Made by a program: the position numbers and the translations under genes. The notes beneath the pieces were generated by a model. That model was not told where the DNA came from. It did no database searches and worked only from the letters and a program-made list of their open reading frames with translations. A stretch of 64,000 nucleotides of DNA from Candidatus Poribacteria bacterium (GTDB lineage Bacteria > Poribacteria > WGA-4E > WGA-3G). The DNA is taken from positions 43,153-107,152 of the forward strand of contig JAJDUH010000012.1 in the NCBI GenBank assembly GCA_022826805.1, written 5' to 3'. Shown in pieces: positions 9,901 through 17,972 of this stretch; position 1 is the first letter of the stretch; every line of letters starts with the position of its first letter.

Positions 9901-12900
9901 ATAACTTCGTATTCGCTGGCCGCACCAATCACTTCGCCTGCAACCTTTAATTGGAAAGAAGTAGTTTCAGGGTATGTCCGTTCCGGCGTATACCCACTAA
10001 TCGTGACTGTACCTTGCGGGCCACCACTATCCGGATTCTTCTTTGTAATGGACTCAGCATCAAGGACGAGCGCCAGCACATCGAAATCAACTGGGTGAAC
10101 ACCAGCATCCAATTCTATCGCGAATGGCTCTGATTCACTTGTGAGTTGAAGTCGATTTGTTGCCACGGCACGTACCATGACGGTGTCGCCTGCGGCTGCG
10201 AGTGCGTCAAAGTCAGTTACATCCCAACTGACTTCATACATCGCAACTTCTTCGTTTTCAGCCAATTCACGAGCTTCACCGATTGGTTGCCATGCGCCAT
10301 CTGCGTCCATGTATTCCACACTGACGGATGCGGGGTGCACCGTGCGATTATCTACAGTGACAGTTAACATCACGCCATCCGTAGTATTTGCGAAGATGAT
10401 CCCGCTTTCGTAAGGTTCATCAGCATCACCATCACCGTTCCGGTCCCCGATACTGACAGCTGTAATGCTCGCTGCATCAGCTTCTGGTGCGACAATTCTG
10501 AGCCGGGTAGGTTCAGTGTAGGATCCGAGGTTGAAGAGGGTATCAATTCCCATCGCCCGGACGCCGTAGTCTCCCATCATGAGGGGCATGTGGTCACCCT
10601 GAATAGGCATCGTTACATATCCAGATGGGTCAAAGGTTACCGGCACCAGATGATCGACGATGTCCACTGTAGCACCCAGCGCATCAACTATCAATTGGGC
10701 TTGGGATTCAGTGAGCTGAAAACGTCCTATAAAAGGCTCTAAACTCTTAAGGAACGGATTGGCAGACGTCTGAATTAAATCCGGTGTTAGCAGTGCCAAG
10801 AGACTCTGAGGCGTCATAGTCCCCAAAAGTCCCTGTATCGCAGCATTATCCAATCCACCGACGAGCTGCGGTGCTGCCTGTTTCAGGAGTGAAGCAATTT
10901 GTGCCCCTTGGCGTTCGAGGACCGCCGACCAAATCCTGGAGGTCAACATCGTAGATTCAACCGTTAATGGCATCCATGTACCTTGCGGAGTACTTTGTGG
11001 ATTGCCATGGGCATCCAACCCGATTTGTTGATAAAACAGGTATCCCATGCCTGGACCGACATCAGCCCTCTTTGGCATACCCATAACATTGAGGGTTGCC
11101 GCACCAGCACCAGTAGCGGTTGCAACATAGACCCCTTCCGCATTCTCATAACCGGTAACGTTTGCACTGCCGGGCATAATCTGAATATCAGCCTCCGGCG
11201 CGCTCGTATCAACCGTGAAGGTCTCTTGTACCTGATCGAGAGGGTTCCCATCGGCATCGTGGACAACGGCACCTAAGTAGTAGTTGCCATCTGCGATATT
11301 ATCAATCTGTGCGACCCAAAGCGACTCCGATTGTGGATTGATACGAGGCACAGTAAAGACAGAAGCCAACATTGGATCAAATGCGGTTTCAAATTTAGTT
11401 ACAACCCTATTCGCATTACGTTCCAATATACGCTGTATTCTGCGCTGTTGCTTTGGCGTAGCAGCACTCAAGAATTCATTTATACTGATAGGTTGACCTG
11501 TTATGGCTTTTTGGATTATGTTGGTGACTTGCGGTGAAGTCAATACATCCGCAATTGCACGATTTAAATCAGGCGTAAACAGTGCATCAATAATACCACG
11601 ATCCACCATCTGAAGGTTCCGCGGATCTGGCATCGCCCAACCCTCAATTGTGTATTCCTTTGTAGCACTGAGGAATTCTGCCAGGGTAACAGTAGTTGGA
11701 TCCATAGCGGCGATTGCTTCGCGATCCAGGGTCATAAATGATACCGGTTCAGCGAGCATCACTTCAAAATAGTAATAGGTACTGCCCTTAGAGGGGATAC
11801 CTATTTCTGCTTCCCAAACAACACCATGATCTCCAGATGCCGGCTGCATATCAACAGCTATATAGTCGCTTTTCGGACCTGTGTTTGAATACCGAAGTGT
11901 AACGCTGGAGAACAACAATTGCGAACCCAAGTTGGGCCATGCCGGTAAGTTGGTCGCAGCAAGCGTTTCATCCAAACTGAACGTATAGGGAATGGTCTCA
12001 GCCTGAAATTCATCGGATGTAATCTCGGTGCCTTCAACCGTTCTGCCACCTGTGAGATTAAATGTGACACCACCGACCTTCGCTGGAACACGCATATAAA
12101 CCTGTAAGTTGTCCCGCGTTAGATGTTTTGTACTTCTTTCTGAATAGGCAAAATCAGTAAAGTCGGGCGTTATGGCATTTCCGAAGTTCTCATAATCTAA
12201 GTGCTTTGCTTCGTTTTCAAAGATAGAGAGACGCTTTGCCATTAAGATCTGGCGAATCTGCTTTTTCGGGAAAAACCCTTGTGGAACTATATCAACTATC
12301 GAGTCGACCAAGGCATCTGCTTCAAGGGGCAGTCCAGATGCTCGGATAATTTCCTCTATAAATCCTCTTCCAGAAGCAGCATTTAGTGAGAGTCCACCAA
12401 GCCTCGATTTGCCTAAAAGGTACTCATTTGTTGGCATTACTGGCTCGAATGGATCCGCCATTGATTCAGGCATAACTTCAGGGATAGTGACCTCTGGTTC
12501 AGGGGTGATAACTTCCGGCTCAGGAGTCGTGACCTCTGGCTCAGGAGTCGTAACTTCCGGCTCGGGTGTGGTGATCTCTGGTTCAGGAGTCGTAACTTCT
12601 GGCTCGGGTGTGGTAACTTCCGGCGTAGGTTCTGGTGCCCCAACGTCCAATAGTCCCGCGAGTGCGTCAATCTCTGCCGGATCCTGAAGTAATTCTTGTA
12701 CTTGTGGATCACCGAGCAGCCCTTGGAGTTCAGCATCTTCTTTCAAAAGTGTCACAAATGCCTGATCTATATCTGGAGCAAATGATGTCAGGAGATCCGG
12801 ATTTGCAACAACGAGAGTAATGGTTTGAGGGTTCAAAAGGGCTTGAATGTTTGGTGCCTTCAGTCCCTCAAGAACCTGTGGCAAAACCGCCTGAATATCT

Positions 12901-13040
12901 TCACGCTGAAGCGTCTCGCTGTGCTTGTCAAACACCTGTTGGGCGAGAGAAACTTCCTGCCCTAAAACAGTGTTCGGAATTGAAGTGTAAAAAACACACA
13001 ATGTAAAAATCAAAAAACAAACGAGTGTTCGTTTTTTCAT
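6993..13040 (-). CDS. giant secreted multi-domain Ig-like protein with FlgD/T9SS-like C-terminal domain
   Basis: The ATG at 13040 has GAGGAGG eight bases upstream, giving 2015 residues. Order: signal peptide (~1-28); helical leucine/aspartate-rich segment (~30-133); a Pro-Glu-Val-Thr repeat linker (~136-191); a long region of mixed beta modules; then several Ig-like modules, each starting near a phrase such as DTTPPVISEVAP or NVAPSITSITP. The C-terminus (NAPNPFKENTRISF, then YDMTLRPVRVLVD, WDGTSSSGEDLARGVYF) is a FlgD-like Ig domain of the type used as a type IX sorting or attachment domain. I infer a cell-surface or secreted structural/adhesive protein. No enzyme motif was seen. It heads a three-gene unit with the PorV-like and LysM genes. 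Confidence 0.85.
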   Translation of the reverse strand: MKKRTLVCFLIFTLCVFYTSIPNTVLGQEVSLAQQVFDKHSETLQREDIQAVLPQVLEGLKAPNIQALLNPQTITLVVANPDLLTSFAPDIDQAFVTLLKEDAELQGLLGDPQVQELLQDPAEIDALAGLLDVGAPEPTPEVTTPEPEVTTPEPEITTPEPEVTTPEPEVTTPEPEVITPEPEVTIPEVMPESMADPFEPVMPTNEYLLGKSRLGGLSLNAASGRGFIEEIIRASGLPLEADALVDSIVDIVPQGFFPKKQIRQILMAKRLSIFENEAKHLDYENFGNAITPDFTDFAYSERSTKHLTRDNLQVYMRVPAKVGGVTFNLTGGRTVEGTEITSDEFQAETIPYTFSLDETLAATNLPAWPNLGSQLLFSSVTLRYSNTGPKSDYIAVDMQPASGDHGVVWEAEIGIPSKGSTYYYFEVMLAEPVSFMTLDREAIAAMDPTTVTLAEFLSATKEYTIEGWAMPDPRNLQMVDRGIIDALFTPDLNRAIADVLTSPQVTNIIQKAITGQPISINEFLSAATPKQQRRIQRILERNANRVVTKFETAFDPMLASVFTVPRINPQSESLWVAQIDNIADGNYYLGAVVHDADGNPLDQVQETFTVDTSAPEADIQIMPGSANVTGYENAEGVYVATATGAGAATLNVMGMPKRADVGPGMGYLFYQQIGLDAHGNPQSTPQGTWMPLTVESTMLTSRIWSAVLERQGAQIASLLKQAAPQLVGGLDNAAIQGLLGTMTPQSLLALLTPDLIQTSANPFLKSLEPFIGRFQLTESQAQLIVDALGATVDIVDHLVPVTFDPSGYVTMPIQGDHMPLMMGDYGVRAMGIDTLFNLGSYTEPTRLRIVAPEADAASITAVSIGDRNGDGDADEPYESGIIFANTTDGVMLTVTVDNRTVHPASVSVEYMDADGAWQPIGEARELAENEEVAMYEVSWDVTDFDALAAAGDTVMVRAVATNRLQLTSESEPFAIELDAGVHPVDFDVLALVLDAESITKKNPDSGGPQGTVTISGYTPERTYPETTSFQLKVAGEVIGAASEYEVITAEELSELEGNADFLDDLVHTAADAVAAGMAEASIYREYPPGNFAKWTVEVDTTALEDTITADSPAARDATKDENQHVVTASAITEASEMPAPETVKSHLSVDNVDDVAPLGPTNIVAVTNVADGVAPQPVEVNEDGSYIVGGIVDETVPSPMDMLTTEPTADPKTYASVRLIQTDADGNETVIEGEVGALDITVDVGMLENGTYIFHALAVDEFGNVQTDESPKTAVHVVNFQLADITDLAVTAVDGVDVAESPAEPIALRDSLTVGFMVANGSLAADQLSASINGAAIASEGAEDPETTFSLTVMEISALPDGAYTPEGMVTQWNGYVSFPLAMINLDNTGPMIKIETPIEDHTVDSLPTVHATYEDGAGSGPDSSGQEVLAWATTELPDGPTVILTRILPEQGDQDIMVDQGAIESSESTLVYTRSDQLPGGAYRATVQVADVLGNIGEASVEFAISGTLPAVVIHSPASGQSVMDTKPLISGEISGAGDLEVTTFTVDGVDATPEVDGNRFSHTPTASLSSGAHTVVVEVTDGDGQTAQASTSFTVVTDTTPPVISEVAPSGVVKGDSWVTISAVVTDEQSKVVSAKFAVNDKPFRSVALAQIAQGRVEIADSFTAGTHTVKVVAISEGGTTQHSWTFTLEVDNVAPSITSITPTGTIRGGLPTISASANDESGVDDMDIVLWDSDGKEVKGDTEDDGEDDVEGITRLDFIPEVPLDEGTYTIEVRATDTIGNSATAKGTFSIDFDTAAPVITMSSPQNEARLTERRPQISITYADAESGVDVDSIRFVLDDRLINLKSNQKSASQVLYTPDIDLAFGQHTVKLEVSDMAQKEGNVSEKSSGAREANMAVHEFTFFVESEEGPVLASRPINAPNPFKENTRISFTLTRQSTVSIVIYDMTLRPVRVLVDNEVWDAGEYIGRNAIGWDGTSSSGEDLARGVYFCQIMVADGFEPEYALLKLALTR
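12477..12635 (-). repeat. in-gene tandem repeat coding a Pro-Glu-Val-Thr linker
   Basis: About seven copies of a 21-base unit encode the heptad TTPEPEV with small changes (ITTPEPE, VITPEPE). It lies between the N-terminal helical segment and the rest of the giant protein and should form a stiff, extended, acidic linker. The antisense frame is open only as a by-product of this repeat. Confidence 0.9.
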
Positions 13041-13571
13041 TAACTCATCCTCCTCGTTAAGCCTGCGCGCTCGCAAGACTAAGTACTGAGTTTCTCAGAT
13101 GGGCAAGCGAGAATACGACAAAGACGACCAGGGTAGATGTCTGCCCATCCAAATAACATCCTACCAACGAGCATTAAAATTTCCCGATACCGATGTAGCC
13201 TTAGGATAGGGTTGGTATAACATAAGGCACAGGTCAAAAATAAGTGGAAAGCGACACCCAACTTCTGCGTTTGACCTTGCGGGAATTTTTCTGTTATTTT
13301 AACATAAAGTGGCGAAATTAAGCAAACATTTAATCGTTAACTGACAGATACACTTAGTCATTCAGACAAAACGCCCTGAACGCAATCAACCTGCAGTTAC
13401 GTGATGTTTTTATGCAATCGGTGAGTATTTATTCCCGCCGCATCGGTATATCATCAGATTAAATTTCAGCCTGCTTATATATGATACCACAACTTCTAAA
13501 TCATGTCAAATCAAAATCTCAATTTTATTCTGAAGGTTTCTGACTGTTTGCGCAAGAAACTTACAAACTAA
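13041..13571. other. divergent intergenic region, no gene seen
   Basis: About 530 bases between the giant-protein gene (minus) and the dioxygenase gene (plus). I see no credible coding frame and no RNA gene. A TAAAAT on the minus strand near 13300 with a weak upstream TTGCTT could be the promoter of the giant-protein operon, but the spacing (18) and -35 match are poor. Confidence 0.4.
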
Positions 13572-13600
13572 TTGACATATTACCATAAAACGCATAAACT
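13572..13600 (+). promoter_or_regulatory. sigma70-type promoter of the dioxygenase gene
   Basis: TTGACA, 17-base spacer, TAAACT. Transcription would start about 27 bases before the ATG at 13634. Confidence 0.55.
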
Positions 13601-13633
13601 GTCAAGAAAAAAAATGCACTGAGGGCAAATCTT

Positions 13634-14374
13634 ATGTTGACCGACTCCCAAAAAAACCGACTTGATACGGAAGGTTTTCTGCTTCTGGAAAACCTGATAC
13701 CGACCGATACAACTACGCAGCTTCGGGAACACGCTTTATCATTAGCCGCATCGGAACAACAAGCTGGTAAAAGCCATACATATCTTACTAATAACAGCGC
13801 GCAACGCGTCTGGAACCTCGTTGACAAAGGCGAGATCTTTGAAGAAGCCATTCAACAACCAAAGATGCTCGAGGCGATGGAGTATCTACTCGGTGCCGAT
13901 TGCACACTAAGTTCCTTTACAGTGAACGTGCTTTATCCGGGTGCACCTGATGCAGGTCTCCACATCGATTACCCCTTATCTGCTCTACCGACACCGCGTC
14001 CAAGCTTCCCAATGGTTGCTAACAGCGTATGGTTTTTAGACGATTGGACGCTTGAAAATGGAGCAACCAGTTGTGTCCCCGGGAGCCATCGGAGACTTAA
14101 GGCATTACCTGAATCGGGTGTCGAATACGCCGATGAGTTACAAATTTGCGGACCGCGAGGGTCGGTCTTGATTGTCAATGGGGCAATATGGCACGGTTCT
14201 TCAGAAAATAAAACGAATGCTCCGCGTGTTGGGTTACTGGGTTTCTTCTGTCGTTCTATTCTGAAACCTCAACAAGCGCACATGAATCTTGTATCAAATG
14301 ATGTTATTTCACGCGCAACGCCAACATTAAAACGGTTACTCGGGTTCGATTCCTTACCGAATATGAACGCTTAA
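13634..14374 (+). CDS. phytanoyl-CoA dioxygenase (PhyH) family protein
   Basis: 246 residues, starting after a GAGGG ribosome site. The iron(II)/2-oxoglutarate dioxygenase ligands are present: H110-x-D112 in GLHIDYP and a distal His187 in NGAIWHGSSEN, followed by an arginine at 198 that could hold 2-oxoglutarate. WFLDDWTLENGATSCVPGSH is the usual PhyH core between them. The family hydroxylates diverse small molecules; the substrate cannot be inferred. It stands alone between a promoter and a short repeat block, convergent with the cytochrome gene. A second, distant paralogue lies at 41785-42603. Confidence 0.88.
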   Translation: MLTDSQKNRLDTEGFLLLENLIPTDTTTQLREHALSLAASEQQAGKSHTYLTNNSAQRVWNLVDKGEIFEEAIQQPKMLEAMEYLLGADCTLSSFTVNVLYPGAPDAGLHIDYPLSALPTPRPSFPMVANSVWFLDDWTLENGATSCVPGSHRRLKALPESGVEYADELQICGPRGSVLIVNGAIWHGSSENKTNAPRVGLLGFFCRSILKPQQAHMNLVSNDVISRATPTLKRLLGFDSLPNMNA

Positions 14375-14406
14375 TCGGGACTGGGCAATTTCTACAGTGA
14401 AGAGTC

Positions 14407-14480
14407 GGGACTACAAGTCCCTCCTACAATCCTACAAGAGGAATATGAATGCTTAATCGGGATTGGGAAATCCCTCCTAC
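14407..14480 (-). repeat. two REP-like GTAG palindromes
   Basis: Read on the minus strand, two units have GTAG, then GA, then a hairpin: arms GGGATT/AATCCC (14459-14480) and GGGACT/AGTCCC (14407-14427). The arms differ by one base pair that changed on both sides. The sequence around both copies (ATGAA-GCTTAATCGGGA) is also repeated from the last codons of the dioxygenase gene at ~14362, so a short segment was duplicated. Confidence 0.7.
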
Positions 14481-14496
14481 AAAAATTCCCTCTGTA

Positions 14497-15516
14497 TCAA
14501 GGCATAACATGAATCGCGTCTGCCATTAATATCCACGCAGACTCTGGTGTTTCAGGTGTCAATTGATACATCAATTGCGCTTTAATTGTGTCGCCGACTG
14601 TGGCGGGTGCAATATCAAAAAAGGAAGTTCTGTTTTTGTCTGGAGGAAGGCGATTCCTATTCTGGGCAGAAATTGAGATTTGCTGTTTCTGACGTTCCGT
14701 GCCATCTGGAGTGAGAAGGGCAACCTCAAGTATGATGGTGCGCAAAGCCCCACCTGGTAAGATGTGTCCGGTTTTATTTTGAATTTTCACACGCACCTTC
14801 CCAGATACATATTCAAGTTGAAGGCTGGCAGCACGCCTGAGTTGTGAGACACTTCGGCTACCGCGCCAAGTGTGTTTTCTACCTTTGATACTTTCATAAC
14901 TCGCTGTGCTCTGTAGTCGGTTCACAATTGGCATGTGACACGTCGCGCAACCTTGGTCTTTTTCCGCAAATGTACTACTGAGAAAACTGGAGACTTGATC
15001 GTGTTCTGGAACACTGGGCTGACCATGGCAGGTTTCACAGAGTGCTGTTGGGTCCCTGTAGATAGGATTGGTTACGTTGGCATGAAAATAAGTTTCCGCG
15101 CTCGCCGGGGGTCCATGCATAGCACCTTGCGCATCAAGATGACAGACGAGACATGAAACACCTACTTCCCGCTGTCTGTTTCTCAACTTCGGCATTTCTC
15201 CAACGTCTGTAATGAGAATCGGTTGAGGGGCATGGCACTGATCACATTTCGTTTTCCTGTCCGGGACTTGGCTTGCGGCATCTTGATAGATCTCGTCAAC
15301 CCATGCCTTCGCGTGCATGGAATTTTCCCATTCTCTCCAGATCGCCGGATGGCAGCTTTTACATTTTCCGCCCTGAAACCCTTGATACATCTCTAACACG
15401 CGATCTGTTTGATTTTCAGCCCGGAGCGCAAGACTACCGACTAACGCGACCAAGACGCACCCAAGAAACCCAAAACTGACCGCTATTATGCCTCGACGCT
15501 TTATCGTGAAGTTCAT
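14497..15516 (-). CDS. multiheme c-type cytochrome (five CXXCH)
   Basis: 339 residues from an ATG with AGGAG four bases upstream; a GTG 12 bases earlier overlaps the hemG stop. Residues ~8-32 are a membrane anchor or signal. Five heme-binding motifs follow: CKSCH (52), CDQCH (91), CLVCH (122), CETCH (160) and CATCH (190), resembling cytochrome c-554-type periplasmic electron carriers. The C-terminal ~130 residues lack hemes and look like a beta sandwich (VRVKIQNKTGHILPGG), often seen after such heme domains. As the last gene behind hemE, hemH and hemG, its heme demand fits the operon. Electron partners are unknown. Confidence 0.88.
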   Translation of the reverse strand: MNFTIKRRGIIAVSFGFLGCVLVALVGSLALRAENQTDRVLEMYQGFQGGKCKSCHPAIWREWENSMHAKAWVDEIYQDAASQVPDRKTKCDQCHAPQPILITDVGEMPKLRNRQREVGVSCLVCHLDAQGAMHGPPASAETYFHANVTNPIYRDPTALCETCHGQPSVPEHDQVSSFLSSTFAEKDQGCATCHMPIVNRLQSTASYESIKGRKHTWRGSRSVSQLRRAASLQLEYVSGKVRVKIQNKTGHILPGGALRTIILEVALLTPDGTERQKQQISISAQNRNRLPPDKNRTSFFDIAPATVGDTIKAQLMYQLTPETPESAWILMADAIHVMP

Positions 15517-15524
15517 CGGTCTCC

Positions 15525-16940
15525 TCACAGCGCATCCAAGAGTGAAAGCGCTGCCATCTCCCCACTACGAATACAGTCTGGGATCCCTACGCCGTGGTAA
15601 CCATTTCCTGCAATAGCAAATCCTTGCAATTCACCAGCAAGTCGTTCCACACTGCCGACGACCTCTTGATGCCCTACCTGATACTGCGCCATTGCCTGCG
15701 GATGCTTACTAACGACAGCAAACAACGGATCACTTTTGATTCCAAGGATCGGTGTCAGATCTGTTTGACATAATTCAATAAGTTCACTTTTAGACTTTTT
15801 AGACTTAGGCTCGCTGATGAAGACACGTAAAAGGACGTGTTCGGCTGGTGCCCGATCTTGAAATTTAACGCTGCTGAACGAACAACCGATGAGAGACAGG
15901 TTCTCGGTAGCAGGAACAACGAATCCCATACCGTCGAGTGGGTGTGCAACATCGGTGCGGCGAAACGCTAAATTAACAGTGGCAGAAGAGGCATATGGAA
16001 TCTCACTAATTTGGGTGGCAAGCGGCATGGAGACGTTCTGAACAAGCGCACCTACCTGTAGTGCGGGCAGAGCAATGCAGAGAAGTTCCGCATTGAGTAT
16101 TTCTCCGTTAGCCAGTGAAACATTCCACTCACCACAAGGAGTATTCTGGATACGTTCAACGCTGGCACCTAATCTAATACAGTCAGATACAGTTTCCGTG
16201 AGCGTATCAACCAAGGTCTGCATTCCGGATTTGAATGAGAGAAAAAGGCTATAGCGAGGACCACTTGTACCCTGACTGGTTTGGGCTGCCTGCTTCTTTT
16301 GTGCTCGGAGCGCCTTGATAATGCTCCCGTGTGCGTTCTCCATTTCCAAGAATCTTGGAAAGGTCGCCTTTAGGCTTAAGTTTTCGGCATCCGAGGTATA
16401 GATGCCTCCTATCATAGGCTGCGCTATCCGCGTGAAAGCTTCGGTCCCAAGCCGTCGTCTGACGAAGTGTGCTACGGCTTCATCTGTATCTCTTCCGCGG
16501 CGTGGAATAAAGAGTTCCATCGCCATTCGCAGCTTACCCCGCCAACTAAAGAGTGGACTTTTTAGAAACGGCTTGAAGGCCCCCGGCGCCATCATGTAAA
16601 AGCCCTCAGGAACAGGGTGTAATTCTCCATTTCGGATGACAAAACTTCGACGAACTTTGGGATTGGTTCCGATGAATTGATTTGCGATACCGAGTTCTTC
16701 ACAGAGCGCTTTCGCCGCCGGTTTTGTTGAGAGAAAAGCGTCAGGACCGTGCTCAAGAAGAAATCCATCGCGATGCTCGGTACGGATAACACCACCAACG
16801 CGTTCAGTCGCCTCAAGGAGTGTAATATCAAGCGGAATATTGCGCTGTGCTGTCTCGCGTCGCAAGCGATAGCACGCTGCTAACCCTGTGATGCCCCCTC
16901 CGACGACAATAGCACGTTTTTTACCCGGGTTTTCCGACAT
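15525..16940 (-). CDS. hemG: protoporphyrinogen oxidase (HemY-type)
   Basis: 471 residues from the ATG preceded by GAGGA; a TTG 12 bases upstream is less likely. The N-terminus has the FAD-binding motif VVGGGITGLAACYRL and an ERVGGVIRTE segment; the C-terminus has the second dinucleotide-fold stretch GFAIAGNGYHGVGIPDCI. This is the oxygen-dependent HemY/HemG-type flavoenzyme that oxidises protoporphyrinogen IX to protoporphyrin IX at the inner membrane. It lies 71 bases after hemH, and its stop codon overlaps the alternative GTG of the cytochrome gene, so translation is probably coupled. Confidence 0.93.
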   Translation of the reverse strand: MSENPGKKRAIVVGGGITGLAACYRLRRETAQRNIPLDITLLEATERVGGVIRTEHRDGFLLEHGPDAFLSTKPAAKALCEELGIANQFIGTNPKVRRSFVIRNGELHPVPEGFYMMAPGAFKPFLKSPLFSWRGKLRMAMELFIPRRGRDTDEAVAHFVRRRLGTEAFTRIAQPMIGGIYTSDAENLSLKATFPRFLEMENAHGSIIKALRAQKKQAAQTSQGTSGPRYSLFLSFKSGMQTLVDTLTETVSDCIRLGASVERIQNTPCGEWNVSLANGEILNAELLCIALPALQVGALVQNVSMPLATQISEIPYASSATVNLAFRRTDVAHPLDGMGFVVPATENLSLIGCSFSSVKFQDRAPAEHVLLRVFISEPKSKKSKSELIELCQTDLTPILGIKSDPLFAVVSKHPQAMAQYQVGHQEVVGSVERLAGELQGFAIAGNGYHGVGIPDCIRSGEMAALSLLDAL

Positions 16941-17011
16941 AAGATTCCTCAATCCAGAGCTACTTCACTCGTGGTTTTCCATCTATATATTCTGCAAACG
17001 AGAGGTTGCCT

Positions 17012-17959
17012 CTACTCGTTTACAGATTTCTGATACACGAAGTCTGCTAACATGTTGATAAATTTAGGATGAGAACCGACAGTCCCTGCCCGAATGAAAT
17101 CAACGCCGCACGCGGCAGCAGTTTCTGTTGCCTCTATGTCCAGATCGTAGAGAACTTCGACGTGGTCACAGAGGAAACCGATTGGCGAGGCGACAACTGT
17201 ATCAACACCTTCCGCTTTTCGTGCTTTAATCCAGTGGTTGATATCAGGTTGTGTCCAAGGTATTGGGCTGTTTTCCACAGCACTCTGATACGCCAAGCCG
17301 AATCGGTTTTTTCCAATCTCTTGGGCGACTGCCTCACCGGTTTTTCCAAACTGTTGCGTGTAAGGAGAGGTATCCGCCGCTGGTTGCGGAATTGCGTGGG
17401 CTGTGAAAACAAGCTCAGCACGTTCTAACTTGTCACCACATGCGATTTTAATAATTTCAGAGATAGCACCGACATAGCCCATGTGTGTGTACCATGGGTC
17501 GAGATAATCGATCGTAGGTTTTTCACCATCAACTGCGTCTATCCCTTTTTTTACTGTTTGTTGATACCATTCCCAACTGACTTTGGATTGGTGTGGTGCC
17601 ATGATGATACCGAGTATTTTGCGGTGTCCTTTTTGTGCCATTCGCGCGATAACTTCTTTTAAATACGGTGTCCAATGTCTAAACCCGGCATAAACAGGAA
17701 GGGATAAGTCTCGTTTTTGTAGTGCGATCTCTAATGCTGCAGCTTGCTCGAAAGTCAATTTGTTGAATGGCGAAAACCCACCTAATTTTACGTAATGTGC
17801 AGAGATGTCTTTTACACGTTCTCTTTGAGATTCGGCCTCCCCAGCAATTCCTTCAACAAAGCAGTAAGCTTCGCCCGGACAGGCATCTTTATTGTATTTT
17901 TGGCAGCATCCGGGTGTTGGTCCCCCAAATGCGACTAATAAAACGCTATCATACTTCAT
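17012..17959 (-). CDS. hemH: ferrochelatase
   Basis: 315 residues from the ATG at 17959, which has AGGAGG nine bases upstream; the open frame upstream overlaps the MBL gene and is a shadow. Ferrochelatase inserts Fe(II) into protoporphyrin IX. Seen: LLVAFGGP at the start, the catalytic histidine in FTAHAIP, and the conserved glutamate in SPIGFLCDHVEVLYDLD. Odd feature: the loop after FGGP contains four cysteines (C18, C19, C27, C33), where most bacterial enzymes have a charged PEGPEDV-like stretch. They might bind a metal or Fe-S centre, which I cannot prove. Its start is 13 bases after the MBL-TPR stop. Confidence 0.92.
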   Translation of the reverse strand: MKYDSVLLVAFGGPTPGCCQKYNKDACPGEAYCFVEGIAGEAESQRERVKDISAHYVKLGGFSPFNKLTFEQAAALEIALQKRDLSLPVYAGFRHWTPYLKEVIARMAQKGHRKILGIIMAPHQSKVSWEWYQQTVKKGIDAVDGEKPTIDYLDPWYTHMGYVGAISEIIKIACGDKLERAELVFTAHAIPQPAADTSPYTQQFGKTGEAVAQEIGKNRFGLAYQSAVENSPIPWTQPDINHWIKARKAEGVDTVVASPIGFLCDHVEVLYDLDIEATETAAACGVDFIRAGTVGSHPKFINMLADFVYQKSVNE

Positions 17960-17972
17960 TTCAATCCACCTC

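Noticed and set aside
12409..12687. Plus-strand frame with Ser-Gly-Val-Thr repeats
   Set aside because: It is the antisense shadow of the Pro-Glu-Val-Thr repeat in the giant protein gene.
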